From Burkholderiales bacterium (lineage in GTDB: Bacteria; Pseudomonadota; Gammaproteobacteria; Burkholderiales; UBA11063), in the NCBI GenBank assembly GCA_020697255.1, contig JAJFBE010000002.1:124001-188000 (forward strand): a stretch of DNA of 64,000 bases, in the 5' to 3' direction. Under the pieces are notes generated by a model that had not been told where the DNA came from, searched no databases, and saw only the letters and a program-made list of their open reading frames with translations. The translations under genes and the position numbers were made by a program. Shown in pieces: positions 1 to 8,960 of the stretch (its first letter is position 1; every line of letters starts with the position of its first letter).

Positions 1-1445
1 TGGGTCTAAGATAAAACTTACTAATAGTGAAATTAAGACTGCAACAGTCACCGTTATACCAAATTGGAAAAAGAATTTGCCGATGATACCTTTCATAAAA
101 CCAACCGGTAAAAATACTGCCACAACTGTCATTGTTGTAGATAATACTGCAAGGCCTATCTCATTAGTTCCATCCAATGCGGCGCTATAATGATCTTTAC
201 CCATATGTAGATGCCTGACAATATTTTCCCGTACAACAATAGCATCATCAATCAATAACCCAACCGATAAAGATAAGGCCATTAATGACATCATATTTAG
301 GGTAAAACCAAGAACATAAATAGCAAAAATGGTACCGATTAATGCTATTGGTAAAGTAAGTCCGGTAATTACAGTTGAACGCCATGATTTAAGAAAAATA
401 AATACGATCAAAATTGTTAAAATTGCACCTTCAAATAAGGTATGATCAACACTGCTAAGCGATCTGCGCGTAGCATCAGTTTGATCATAAACCACAGAGA
501 TGGATATATTGGCAGGCTTAATCTGGTTAAGCTGTGTAATCATTGCGTATACACCATCCGATACATCGACTGTATTTGCTTTTTCAGCAGGTCTTATATC
601 TAAACCTATTGCTCGTTTCCCATTTACTAATGTAAGACTGTTATACTGCTCCTGGCCATCCTCAACCGTACCAATATCTGATATCTTAATGGGCACACTG
701 TTTCTATACGTAATAACAATATCGGCAAATTGTGCTGTAGTTTGCAATTTGCCGTTTAGCCTTACATTAATGCTTGAATTTTTAGTCCGTACGTCACCTG
801 CAGCAAAATTATCATTGGCATTTTTAATTGCATTTACCACATCATTAACAGATAGTCCCATTGACTGCAGTTTATATGGCTCTACATTCACCCGCACCTG
901 CCGATTAACTGCACCAACTAATTTTACATCCCCTACACCTGCAACTGTTTGTAGCCTCTTTTTAGCAACCCGGTTAATCCAGTCAGTAACATCCTTTAAT
1001 GGCATCTCGTTTGATGCAACAGCCAAAGACATAATCGGGTTATCGCGGATATTTACTTTTGTTATCGTTGGATTATCTATTTCTTTGCGAAAATTTGCCG
1101 ATACTGCCGAAACTTTATCGCGAGAATCTTGAAGTGCCTGCTCCGGATCAACACTTAGGCTAAACTCAGCAACTACTACTGATTGGCCTTCAAAAGAATA
1201 AGAGCGGATCGTCTTAATACCATTTAATGAATTTAGGGTTTCTTCAATAGGACGGGAAATATCAGTTTCAATAACCTCAGGGGAAGCGCCTTTATAATTG
1301 GTTGTCACCACTACTACCGGAAATTTGACATCCGGAAACTCTTCAACTGAAATATTTTTTATTGAGATTAACCCAAGTAAAAGCAATGCCAACATAATTA
1401 CTGTAGCAAAGTATGGGTTTTTTAATGATATTTTGGTAAGCCACA
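1..1445 (-). CDS. RND-family efflux transporter inner-membrane subunit (HAE1/MdtB-MdtC-like), partial
   Basis: This is the N-terminal part (about 481 codons) of a proton-driven RND drug/solute exporter; the gene runs off the left edge of the window. Translation from the ATG at 1445 begins [19 protein letters not shown], the typical first membrane helix of the HAE1 subfamily. A long periplasmic porter region follows, then the second helix bundle with [17 protein letters not shown] and the family signature around [17 protein letters not shown]. The start lies 6 bases after the stop of the upstream glycosyltransferase gene, so the two are probably co-transcribed. No adaptor (membrane fusion) gene is visible here. 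The family is clear; the substrate cannot be inferred. Confidence 0.93.
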
Positions 1446-1451
1446 TATTAT

Positions 1452-3143
1452 CTAATTAATAACTTTCAATACTACATATGTGTATAAATTTTTGTTTAAC
1501 TGTGCCTGATCCAAAATATTCGCCATAAAAGTTTCAATAGAGCCAGCCTTTACTTTAAACTTAACCATGGCATTAGGCAGCGCTTTTTGTACTTTAGCTA
1601 GATCGATATCTTCTACTACCAAATAAACCGGCTCCTGTGGCGTACCCTTCACCTGATTCAAATCAGTAACGGCCTGATACGTATTGTTAGCATGAAAATT
1701 TAAACCAAACATATCCATTTCATTTCTGGATTCAATGTTATAGCTATAAACTTTTGCATTGTTATGTCTATTTACATAATCGGCAATTTGGTATCCGCCG
1801 TCATATTTTGCATATCCCACCCCATTTACCGTGATTAAAAACAAAAATACCATGCTAATTGCAATCGTTGGAAAGGCAATGATTTTAAACTCCCAGCCCC
1901 TATTTCTAAGACGCACAACCAATACCAACCAGGCAATAACATCCAGAATAATTATTATACGCATTGCAGGACCTGATAATACCAGTGGAGCTGCAACTAA
2001 AACAGCCAATAAAAGCACAGCAGCTATAGTAACTTGTAAATAAAATAGCGGGTGGCGGGAGCTGGCTTTGCAATTTGCAACAACCCTATTCATCCAGGCA
2101 GCACAAATAATGCTGGAAAAAGGAAATAAAATATTTGTATAATGGTCAACCTGGAACACCGAAATACTAAATAGGATAAACGTAATAAAAAATGAAGCAA
2201 ATAAAAACACCTCAGCATCTTTATGAATACGAGATCCAATAAATTCTTTTATAAATTGCCATATAGACACCAAAAATATTGGCCACCATGGAAGGTATGC
2301 CCATAAAAATGTATGCATGAAAAAGAAGTAATGACTAAAATCTGCATGATCATTGCGAATTGGCCCTGTGCTTAAAAAACGCCCGAACTGGCTATCCCAA
2401 AAAAACCACCTGATTCCTGATACTCCAGTATGTCCATATATAACTTTTTCCGGGTGCAAGTCAAACTGTAAATACAATACCCAAAGTTCTGGAATAATAA
2501 ATACAAAGCAAAGAAATAGTGCAAATATCCATTTTAACCGAATAAAATTGCGCCATTTACCCAAATATATCCATAAGACAGCAATCCCGCTAATTATAGT
2601 TATAAGAATAAAAATTCCCTTAGTCATAATAGCCAAAGCCGTAAAGAAGGCTCCACCAAATAAATATTTTACCCCACCATGTTTATCATAACAAAGCCAG
2701 AAATAAACGGCAGGCATAATTTCACCCAACATAAATGCTTCAGCCCGGACATCAATGGAAGATAACATCAAATGTAGCGCTGAAGCTGTAAATAAAACAG
2801 CTAAAAGCCCAACCTCTTCGTTATACCAATACTTAGCTAATTTATATGTAAAATATAGGCCAATTAAATGAAAGGCAAAGCCGGGGAGTATGTACGCAAA
2901 AGAATTAATACCTAATATTTGATATGATATTGCAGTAATCCAGAACGGAAAATGTGGCTTATCCAACCAATCCTGCTTTAATAGCATCAGATCACTCCAA
3001 TTACCGGACGTGACTATATGCTTAGCAATACTTCCATAATATGGAGTGAATGTGCTTCTTAAAGCGGGGAATAATAATCCAACGGCATTAGCTAATATAG
3101 CTAAAATAATCAGATATTTAATAGACTCATCCAATTTTTTCAT
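1452..3143 (-). CDS. GT39/ArnT-like glycosyltransferase (polyprenyl-phosphate-sugar dependent), membrane protein
   Basis: A 563-residue integral membrane protein with about a dozen hydrophobic helices. The N-terminal region has the layout of ArnT/PMT-type transferases: a YYGSIAKHIVTSGNW stretch followed by DWLDKPHFPFW, where ArnT has its acidic and EKP-like loop motif, and a second acidic loop with SSIDVRAEAFMLG. Such enzymes move a sugar from an undecaprenyl-phosphate carrier to lipid A or to proteins on the periplasmic side. I prefer the ATG at 3143 (MKKLDESIKYL), which starts just before the first helix, over the longer form from 3176. No strong ribosome-binding site decides between them. 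The acceptor is unknown. It is followed directly by the RND gene. Confidence 0.82.
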   Translation of the reverse strand: MKKLDESIKYLIILAILANAVGLLFPALRSTFTPYYGSIAKHIVTSGNWSDLMLLKQDWLDKPHFPFWITAISYQILGINSFAYILPGFAFHLIGLYFTYKLAKYWYNEEVGLLAVLFTASALHLMLSSIDVRAEAFMLGEIMPAVYFWLCYDKHGGVKYLFGGAFFTALAIMTKGIFILITIISGIAVLWIYLGKWRNFIRLKWIFALFLCFVFIIPELWVLYLQFDLHPEKVIYGHTGVSGIRWFFWDSQFGRFLSTGPIRNDHADFSHYFFFMHTFLWAYLPWWPIFLVSIWQFIKEFIGSRIHKDAEVFLFASFFITFILFSISVFQVDHYTNILFPFSSIICAAWMNRVVANCKASSRHPLFYLQVTIAAVLLLAVLVAAPLVLSGPAMRIIIILDVIAWLVLVVRLRNRGWEFKIIAFPTIAISMVFLFLITVNGVGYAKYDGGYQIADYVNRHNNAKVYSYNIESRNEMDMFGLNFHANNTYQAVTDLNQVKGTPQEPVYLVVEDIDLAKVQKALPNAMVKFKVKAGSIETFMANILDQAQLNKNLYTYVVLKVIN

Positions 3144-3229
3144 GGCTGCTACTTTTACAAACAGTAATATAGCCATTATTATAGCTTACTTAGACTATAG
3201 AAAGCATCTTTAATCTTGATACTACAGGG

Positions 3230-3275
3230 CAAATGCATCTAAATGCGGCTATATCCTATAATTCAGATGCATTTG
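3230..3275. repeat. 11-bp perfect inverted repeat with a long loop
   Basis: The arms CAAATGCATCT (3230-3240) and AGATGCATTTG (3265-3275) are perfect reverse complements separated by 24 bases. The element overlaps the end of the shifted reading frame of the broken small gene and precedes the glycosyltransferase gene. No T-run follows either arm, so terminator function is doubtful. Confidence 0.4.
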
Positions 3276-3478
3276 TCTTTGTATTAGAGCTGGGTTTGGG
3301 GTTGACCTCTAACGATAAGGTTGTATCATCAGCCTGGTTTATCTGTTTTATTATTTATTGTAAAGTTGATACTTTTATCGGCAGAGACATCATTGGTATT
3401 TGATTTTTTCTCTATATTGGTTCCTGCAATAGCAAGAGAATAACTTATTAGCAGGATTACTAATGATTGAATTTTCAT
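3256..3478 (-). pseudogene. Small secreted protein gene, apparently frameshifted
   Basis: From the ATG at 3478 the frame encodes a signal peptide (MKIQSLVILLISYSLAIAG) and then a hydrophilic segment ending INFTINNKTDKPG, with a stop at 3329-3331 after 49 residues. Removing one A from the short A-run after the NKTD codons opens a frame that continues with QADDTTLSLEVNPKPSS and ends at 3256, giving a protein of about 75 residues. The pattern F-x-I-x-N-x-T just after the signal peptide resembles the start of the 6464-7141 and 42124-42582 products. A promoter with the shared palindrome lies upstream (3608-3651). I cannot tell a real mutation from a sequencing error, or exclude that the 49-residue peptide is the true product. 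Confidence 0.5.
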
Positions 3479-3607
3479 AACTTACACCCAAATATCTTAA
3501 AACTGGCATCTTAAATATCCCGAGGTGTTTAATTGCAACTTCAAATAAATTATATTAAATTTCTAAAGCTGCAATTAAAATCAACGGGTTATTAAATTTA
3601 TATGAGT

Positions 3608-3651
3608 AGTTTACTATATTTTAAAAAATTTAGATATACCGAATTTCGGTA
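3608..3651 (-). promoter_or_regulatory. Palindromic operator abutting a promoter, site 1
   Basis: On the minus strand the palindrome TACCGAAATTCGGTA (3651-3637) is followed immediately by a -35-like TATCTA (3636-3631), 17 bases, and a -10-like TAAACT (3613-3608). The site is about 130 bases upstream of the small secreted gene that starts at 3478. The same palindrome and spacing recur at 7236-7279, 38198-38241 and 52130-52174. Confidence 0.6.
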
Positions 3652-3665
3652 AAAGAGTAGATTTA

Positions 3666-4331
3666 TTAAAACGTTTGATAAACGAGGATTGGTTTAGTAG
3701 TATTTATTGCAAACTGCGTGCTTAAAGCTTCATTTAAGGTGCCTTTATGCCAACTTTCTAAAGCTAAATTACTTAGATCCCATTTAAGCCCGTGAGTGGT
3801 GATTTTTGCTTCAGGATAGATGCTAAATAATGATATTTGCTGCCCTGTAACTGTAGGAATGATTACGGACCCGGCATATACCCTAAAAAACCCATAATCA
3901 CTCAGTAAAATAATATTTTTGATCTTTTTTGCGTATTCTACAAGTAATGAAATGTTTGCCAGGCTATGATCCTCGCGTAATCCAGTAGCACCCATAATAA
4001 TTATATTATCCAGCTGTAATTGATTAATCGCAAAATCTACAGCTTTAGTTAGATCATTAAAATTCTGATCTGGTGTGTATTTAATCTTATCTACATATTT
4101 TTGTTTTTGTGCCTCAGACAAAGAATCACAATCACCAATTATACAATCCGGCACAATATTATTTTGTTCTAGTGTACCAATCGCCCCATCACAACATATA
4201 AGCGTGTTAGCATCATTCAGTAATTTATATAAATATCTATCTTTTGGAGGCTCGCCATTTGCAATAATAATATTCACAGGACGTGCCAGATTGATGCATT
4301 GTTTAAAAATCGCTTCCAAATCGCCTGACAT
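3666..4331 (-). CDS. thiN: Thiamine pyrophosphokinase (thiamine diphosphokinase)
   Basis: A 221-residue cytosolic enzyme that transfers pyrophosphate from ATP to thiamine to make thiamine diphosphate. The conserved TPK blocks occur in order: ANGEPP (24-29), CDGA (47-50), GDCDS (66-70), the DQNFNDLTKA block (88-97) that contributes acidic metal ligands, and GATGLREDH (114-122). The C-terminal part has the expected beta-rich thiamine-binding domain. Length is normal for the family. It lies downstream of the two-gene secreted-protein operon, separated by a hairpin repeat, so it may be partly uncoupled from it. No TPP riboswitch is visible upstream. Confidence 0.9.
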   Translation of the reverse strand: MSGDLEAIFKQCINLARPVNIIIANGEPPKDRYLYKLLNDANTLICCDGAIGTLEQNNIVPDCIIGDCDSLSEAQKQKYVDKIKYTPDQNFNDLTKAVDFAINQLQLDNIIIMGATGLREDHSLANISLLVEYAKKIKNIILLSDYGFFRVYAGSVIIPTVTGQQISLFSIYPEAKITTHGLKWDLSNLALESWHKGTLNEALSTQFAINTTKPILVYQTF

Positions 4332-4349
4332 TTATTTCTTTTTAAAATA

Positions 4350-4377
4350 TGGATCCCCGGCACAGCCGGGGATGACA
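4350..4377 (+). repeat. Dispersed hairpin repeat, copy 1
   Basis: TGGATCCCCGGC-ACA-GCCGGGGATGACA: a 9-bp perfect stem (ATCCCCGGC/GCCGGGGAT) with a 3-base loop, framed by TGG and GACA. It lies between two minus-strand genes and could act as a weak terminator or an mRNA-stabilising hairpin. It belongs to the family also found at 14475, 16047, 23041, 36011, 40225, 47749 and 52846. Confidence 0.85.
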
Positions 4378-4385
4378 GTTATCAC

Positions 4386-6425
4386 TTACTGTTGTGGACT
4401 ATTAACTTTAGTATCCACTTTTAGCGACCATTGACTTCCATCATTATCTTCCCCAGGAGGAATGATCCTAACTGATGGACCATTGTTCCATTGGATAGAT
4501 GATGAAGTATAATCATAATTAGGGTCCAAAGTTATAATCCTTATACCATCAACACCCCAATTTCTCTTAACCATACAATCTTTGTCATCAAAACAAACAG
4601 GCATTACCGCTAAACCATAGCCCTCTGTTTCCACAATTAAACCGAATGGATGTGTAATACCGCTATCGTCCTTAAAGCTCATGTATATTGTATTTTCATA
4701 GATATAAGAAGGGGTACGGTTACCATCTTTATCCACCTGTGACCTTGGAACAAACACGTCAGTATCAAATACTGTACTGCTCCTGGTACCATCGGTATTA
4801 ACATGTGGTGCTAAAATTTGCTGAGGTTTATTAATCAAATTAGCCGGGGCGTATGCTATAGGGTCGCTGCCATCCACAAAAAACGCCGGGTAAATAGATG
4901 CATATTGGCCAGATTGTATAAACGTCATATTATTTTGCACTGTTATTTTGTTTGCATTATCTATTGTTGTACCTACCATAGAATTAATATCAAGCGGGAC
5001 ATTTGATGTCATAGTTGCCTTATATTCAAAAAGCCAGGGGGCTGACGTATTATCTATAGACCCCGATATCTCATGGGGAGCGCCAATTGAAACAATATCA
5101 TACCCTCCACCAGAATTATCAAGTTTGGATTGGTTGCCATTAGCATCTACAAGAGCCCCTAATATATTATTCCATTTACCGATAGTACTGTAATAAATTT
5201 TAGTATCAGCAGTTGGAATAACATTTTTCTGTCCAGCTGCCGGAAGAAGAGCCCGGGTAGGACAAGTTGTTATAATATATCCCGGGTCCCCGCTTACAAA
5301 ATTTGGATACCAGTGGCTGATCCCAGGTTCTTTACTAATCGGATCCTTACAAACATTCGCTACATTTTGTACCAATTCCGGAGGTAACCCTTGATAAAGC
5401 ATAAACATATTTTCATTTTTATTTGTCTTACCCACAAATACTGCTTTAACTGATGCTATATAATCGTTGGTAACCTTAAGTAAAGCAGCACCAGATGGTT
5501 GGTGATCCTTATCAAGTTTTGGATCTACATAAGGTATCGATGAGTCATCATTAAAAGATTGTAAATCCGGATAATCGGCAAGATTAATTGCTCCGCCCGG
5601 TGCATTAGGGGCAGTTGCTGCTAATATAGTTTCAATATAATCTGTTAGTATACCTCTGGTCTTAAGTGCATAAGCATCTGTTTTCAACGATATATCCAAA
5701 ATCATTGAGTTACATTTTACTCGTTGTGTAACTACATCAACATCATCACTCATCTTAGTTTCATCGCGACACATGGCATTTAATTCTTTCATAATTGAAG
5801 GAGCATTTGTATCAACCGGCATTATATCTGTCATCATTTTTACTAAATCAGCAGTACTGGTTAATGCCGTCTGAAATAACGGGCTCTTGTTCCACAATGC
5901 TCTAAATCCACCCGGGTAATTTTGGACTAATTCTTTAAGGGATGAATAAACAACCCTGGTCCCATCTGGTTTTGTATACACCAATAAATTTTCATACGCT
6001 TTTACATAGCTATTAAAAGTTTTTTGGTTATTCATATACATGTTATAGTATACCTCGGTTATATCCGCGGAAAGTTCATTTTGTATATCAAAGCCCATAT
6101 TTTTCATACCAACAGCAATTTCATTTATCTTCTCATCCATTGCATCCATTCTTTTACTGAGCCCTTCAATCTTTTTATCCATTGCCTCTAACTTAGCTTC
6201 TGTCGTATCCGGACAAGCTGCATTTTTGAGGCTGCCTGCTAGTAGCCCGGCAACAGGCCCAAAAAAAGGCAACTCTTCGGCAAAACCTTCTGCAACCATG
6301 TCTATCCCAAAGTCAGCAAAACCTTTTACTTCTTCGCTACAAGCTACATCTGTCACATCACTTGCCGTATCGGCCCAGCTATTAAAACTAATTGTCGCAG
6401 CTAATATTAAAATTATCTTTTTCAT
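4386..6425 (-). CDS. Secreted protein of unknown function (possible pore-forming toxin-like N-terminus)
   Basis: A 679-residue protein that I cannot assign to a known family. It has a signal peptide (MKKIILILAATISFNSWA). A hydrophobic, glycine-rich helix follows (ELPFFGPVAGLLAGSL, near residues 45-60), then a heptad-rich coiled coil (about 65-105, LEAMDKKIEGLSKRMDAMDE) and a long helical region. The C-terminal half looks beta-rich, with several cysteines. A hydrophobic helix followed by a long helical bundle resembles pore-forming helical toxins, but this is inference from pattern only. The start at 6425 is chosen because a GGAG box lies 9 bases upstream; the ATG at 6440 would overlap that box. 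The partner gene at 6464 is 38 bases upstream in the same direction. Confidence 0.75.
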   Translation of the reverse strand: MKKIILILAATISFNSWADTASDVTDVACSEEVKGFADFGIDMVAEGFAEELPFFGPVAGLLAGSLKNAACPDTTEAKLEAMDKKIEGLSKRMDAMDEKINEIAVGMKNMGFDIQNELSADITEVYYNMYMNNQKTFNSYVKAYENLLVYTKPDGTRVVYSSLKELVQNYPGGFRALWNKSPLFQTALTSTADLVKMMTDIMPVDTNAPSIMKELNAMCRDETKMSDDVDVVTQRVKCNSMILDISLKTDAYALKTRGILTDYIETILAATAPNAPGGAINLADYPDLQSFNDDSSIPYVDPKLDKDHQPSGAALLKVTNDYIASVKAVFVGKTNKNENMFMLYQGLPPELVQNVANVCKDPISKEPGISHWYPNFVSGDPGYIITTCPTRALLPAAGQKNVIPTADTKIYYSTIGKWNNILGALVDANGNQSKLDNSGGGYDIVSIGAPHEISGSIDNTSAPWLFEYKATMTSNVPLDINSMVGTTIDNANKITVQNNMTFIQSGQYASIYPAFFVDGSDPIAYAPANLINKPQQILAPHVNTDGTRSSTVFDTDVFVPRSQVDKDGNRTPSYIYENTIYMSFKDDSGITHPFGLIVETEGYGLAVMPVCFDDKDCMVKRNWGVDGIRIITLDPNYDYTSSSIQWNNGPSVRIIPPGEDNDGSQWSLKVDTKVNSPQQ

Positions 6426-6463
6426 CTTGTTTAACTCCATTAATTTGGTTCGCCCAGTATTTA

Positions 6464-7141
6464 TTATTTCGTTTTATCTTGAGTGTTTTTAGGCTCGAAC
6501 TTACTAAAATATTTATTTTCTGCCATACTATTATTAGCAATCTTGCTATTTTTCATATCAGCTGCCAAAGCTTCAAGAATCGCTTTATGAGCGTTTTGAC
6601 CACTGAGTGTTGAGCCTGTAAGTATTTCCAACTTACGCCCCACTTCATGTAGATGTTTATAAGTTTTATATCTATTTTTTATCTGGGAAAAAGCATAGTG
6701 GCCTAAATATATATCCTGGGGTGTAATTGTTGTAGACCCTGATGTAGGACTTGCTAAAACATATGCTGATGTTAGAGTTTTATCATCTCCATAAAACTTG
6801 AATGACCAACTGCCTTTTGGTTTTTTCTTCCACTTAATTGCCAGCTTACATGGGTATACGCTGTGAGCCTGACAACTAAAATTATTTGATTTGGATTGCT
6901 TATAAATAACTGCACCGCTATCTGATTGGATAACTAAATCAGCAAAATTGGCATCTGTGTTATTATCAATTTCAAAATTATAACTCGTATTATCCGCACT
7001 ATTTAGAAACTGTTTTAAACGAGCAGCTTTATCTACAGCATTAATGTTGGTACTAGCAGAAGTGCCGCTTCCAGGTCCTACAACAGCAGAAGCTACAGTC
7101 ATATAACCAATCAATAGAATTATCGTCGACTTAAATTTCAT
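6464..7141 (-). CDS. Secreted protein of unknown function, first gene of a two-gene operon
   Basis: A 225-residue protein with a clear signal peptide (MKFKSTIILLIGYMTVASA). The next ~120 residues look beta-rich and open with YNFEIDNNTDANFADLVIQ, an edge-strand pattern common in secreted Ig-like or lectin-like folds; two cysteines (FSCQAHSVYPC) may form a disulfide. The C-terminal third is helical and charged. The start has a good GGGAGAG box. It precedes the 679-residue secreted protein, so the two probably act together outside the cytoplasm. The palindrome-promoter module lies about 95 bases upstream. I do not recognise a family. Confidence 0.75.
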   Translation of the reverse strand: MKFKSTIILLIGYMTVASAVVGPGSGTSASTNINAVDKAARLKQFLNSADNTSYNFEIDNNTDANFADLVIQSDSGAVIYKQSKSNNFSCQAHSVYPCKLAIKWKKKPKGSWSFKFYGDDKTLTSAYVLASPTSGSTTITPQDIYLGHYAFSQIKNRYKTYKHLHEVGRKLEILTGSTLSGQNAHKAILEALAADMKNSKIANNSMAENKYFSKFEPKNTQDKTK

Positions 7142-7235
7142 TAAACTCTCTCCCTAAACAGTTTTATTTCATTGCCTATAATACTTTTATTAGCCATAAA
7201 TACCTGATTACAGTTAATAAACGCATATTTTGTAA

Positions 7236-7279
7236 TTTTATACTGAATATAGTAAATTAAGCAATACGGAATTTCCGTA
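7236..7279 (-). promoter_or_regulatory. Palindromic operator abutting a promoter, site 2
   Basis: The palindrome TACGGAAATTCCGTA (minus strand, 7279-7265) is followed immediately by TTGCTT (7264-7259) and, 16 bases later, TATAAA (7242-7237). It drives the two-gene secreted-protein operon starting at 7141. The arms differ from sites 1 and 3 by a compensated swap (ACCG/CGGT to ACGG/CCGT), which preserves the symmetry. Confidence 0.65.
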
Positions 7280-7289
7280 GATAGGCCCA

Positions 7290-8837
7290 TTAATCTATAA
7301 AGCTATCTACCTCTTTTTTCAGATGTTGCATATTTTGAGCAATTTGCTCATTTGGCAAACTATTGGCTAACATAATTTTACAAGTTATTAATCCAATTAA
7401 TATTATTATAGCATTGTCTACAGGGAAACTAAGGCTATTTATGCTACGCAAATATGAAACCAGTGCCATGAGCAGCATATATACCATCAAATACCATGAA
7501 CTGGCAAATGCCTGAAACAACGAACTACCACGCACAAATGTTCCATAGCTCATGCTGATTAAAATTAAGGCTAATGCTAGATATAACAAATTATACATTC
7601 CGGACCAATATACTAGTAAACTGCAGCAAGCAAATCCAAGATAACCCAACGGGCTGTAAAATCCAATCTTAAACATCTGGCCATCCTCAGGCAGTGCCTG
7701 GCGTAAAAGTATTAATGCAATAGGCCCGGCAAGGTAAGAAAACACCATTATTGAAGATAAGAAATTGACCAACTCTTTCCAGGTTGGAAATGGCAACAAA
7801 AAACATATCCCAAATATAGCACTTATCCAAAGAGCTATCTGGGGTGCGTGATATTTATTTAACCTAGTTAGAAAACTATTAGGAAAAAAGTCCCGACCTA
7901 ATCCATATAGAACACGGCCTGTAACTGCAGTAAATACATTTGCAGTTCCAAGTGGCGCACTGATTGCATCAATAAATAAAATTGTAAATAAAAAATGAGC
8001 GCTAAATATTGCAACTAAACCAAGTAAGGGCGCTACGACAGTATCTGCCAAATGCTTGTCTGCCGGTAAACAGGCAATAAATGTCAATGATAGACAAAAA
8101 TAAATTGCACCACCAAAAATTATTGGAGCGATAACCGAATAAGGTACTGCACGCTTGTGGTTTTTCGCATAACTAGCTAAAACCAGGCCATTTTGAAACC
8201 CGGTAAAAGCAAAGGCCATTCCACTGGTAGTAATAGCTAATAAAATAGCCTCAATCGACACAGGCATAGCATGATAATTAGCCACCACATTTTCCCATTT
8301 ACCAAAACCAAAAATTAACGTAACTACAACAATAATCGGAATCGTTAATTTACCCACGCTTATTATCGAATTAAATTTGGCTACATTAGTCACAAAGAAT
8401 GTATTAAACCATGTTAGCCCGAAAATAATTAAAACAGCCAGGCCTAAGCCAAGCCCAGATAATTCAACCCCCCTGCTTACATGGTTTACCAAAGGATGCC
8501 ACCAAAATCCCAGATACTGGATTGCTGATTGCGCTTCCAGTGGTAAAAAAACCACATAACTTAACCAACTAAGCGCCATAAACACAAACGCTAAACTTCT
8601 GTTATGTGTTATACCCACAAATCGCGGCACACCACCTATAATTGGCAGCTTACTATGTATTTCAATAAACGATAAACCAATGATCAAGCTTAACAACCCA
8701 GAAATAACCCAAGACACCAATACCCCAACGCCTGCCATTTGAAAACCATAATAGGGAGAAAACAGCCAACCCGCACCAAACATACCACCAGTAGAAATTA
8801 ATACTAACTGCCAGGTTGATAATTTATGCTTGCTCAT
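7290..8837 (-). CDS. APC-superfamily amino acid permease
   Basis: A 515-residue inner-membrane transporter with 12 or more hydrophobic helices. The first helix carries the APC substrate-binding motif (STGGMFGAGWLFSPYY, residues 16-31), with the unwound GxG turn, and helix 6 has the TTSGMAFAFTGFQNG stretch typical of the superfamily. It most likely imports an amino acid or swaps one for a related metabolite by proton symport or antiport; the substrate cannot be told. A plausible AGGAAAG ribosome-binding site is 11 bases before the ATG. It is divergent from dusA across a 123-base spacer with an 8-bp inverted repeat. Confidence 0.88.
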   Translation of the reverse strand: MSKHKLSTWQLVLISTGGMFGAGWLFSPYYGFQMAGVGVLVSWVISGLLSLIIGLSFIEIHSKLPIIGGVPRFVGITHNRSLAFVFMALSWLSYVVFLPLEAQSAIQYLGFWWHPLVNHVSRGVELSGLGLGLAVLIIFGLTWFNTFFVTNVAKFNSIISVGKLTIPIIVVVTLIFGFGKWENVVANYHAMPVSIEAILLAITTSGMAFAFTGFQNGLVLASYAKNHKRAVPYSVIAPIIFGGAIYFCLSLTFIACLPADKHLADTVVAPLLGLVAIFSAHFLFTILFIDAISAPLGTANVFTAVTGRVLYGLGRDFFPNSFLTRLNKYHAPQIALWISAIFGICFLLPFPTWKELVNFLSSIMVFSYLAGPIALILLRQALPEDGQMFKIGFYSPLGYLGFACCSLLVYWSGMYNLLYLALALILISMSYGTFVRGSSLFQAFASSWYLMVYMLLMALVSYLRSINSLSFPVDNAIIILIGLITCKIMLANSLPNEQIAQNMQHLKKEVDSFID

Positions 8838-8880
8838 TATATACGTTCTTTCCTGGAAAAATTTTGAATGTTTAATCTAG

Positions 8881-8904
8881 ATCAGATTGTATCACAAATC
8901 TGAT
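8881..8904. promoter_or_regulatory. Inverted repeat in a divergent promoter region
   Basis: ATCAGATT (8881-8888), 8 bases, then AATCTGAT (8897-8904): perfect 8-bp arms centred between the divergent permease and dusA starts. Its geometry suits a dimeric regulator controlling one or both genes. AT-rich -10-like TATAAT words for dusA follow at 8920-8925 and 8933-8938, without clear -35 boxes. Confidence 0.45.
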
Positions 8905-8960
8905 TCTATTCATTTAGTATATAATCTATACTTATAATGTAACTTCAAGATTGAATTTAA

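Noticed and set aside
500-1132. Plus-strand frame of 210 codons
   Set aside because: It is antisense to the clear RND transporter gene, whose minus-strand translation shows family motifs throughout.
4386-6425. Assignment of the 679-residue protein as a Cry-type insecticidal toxin
   Set aside because: Only a general pattern of a hydrophobic helix and helical bundle supports it; no Cry sequence block can be seen.
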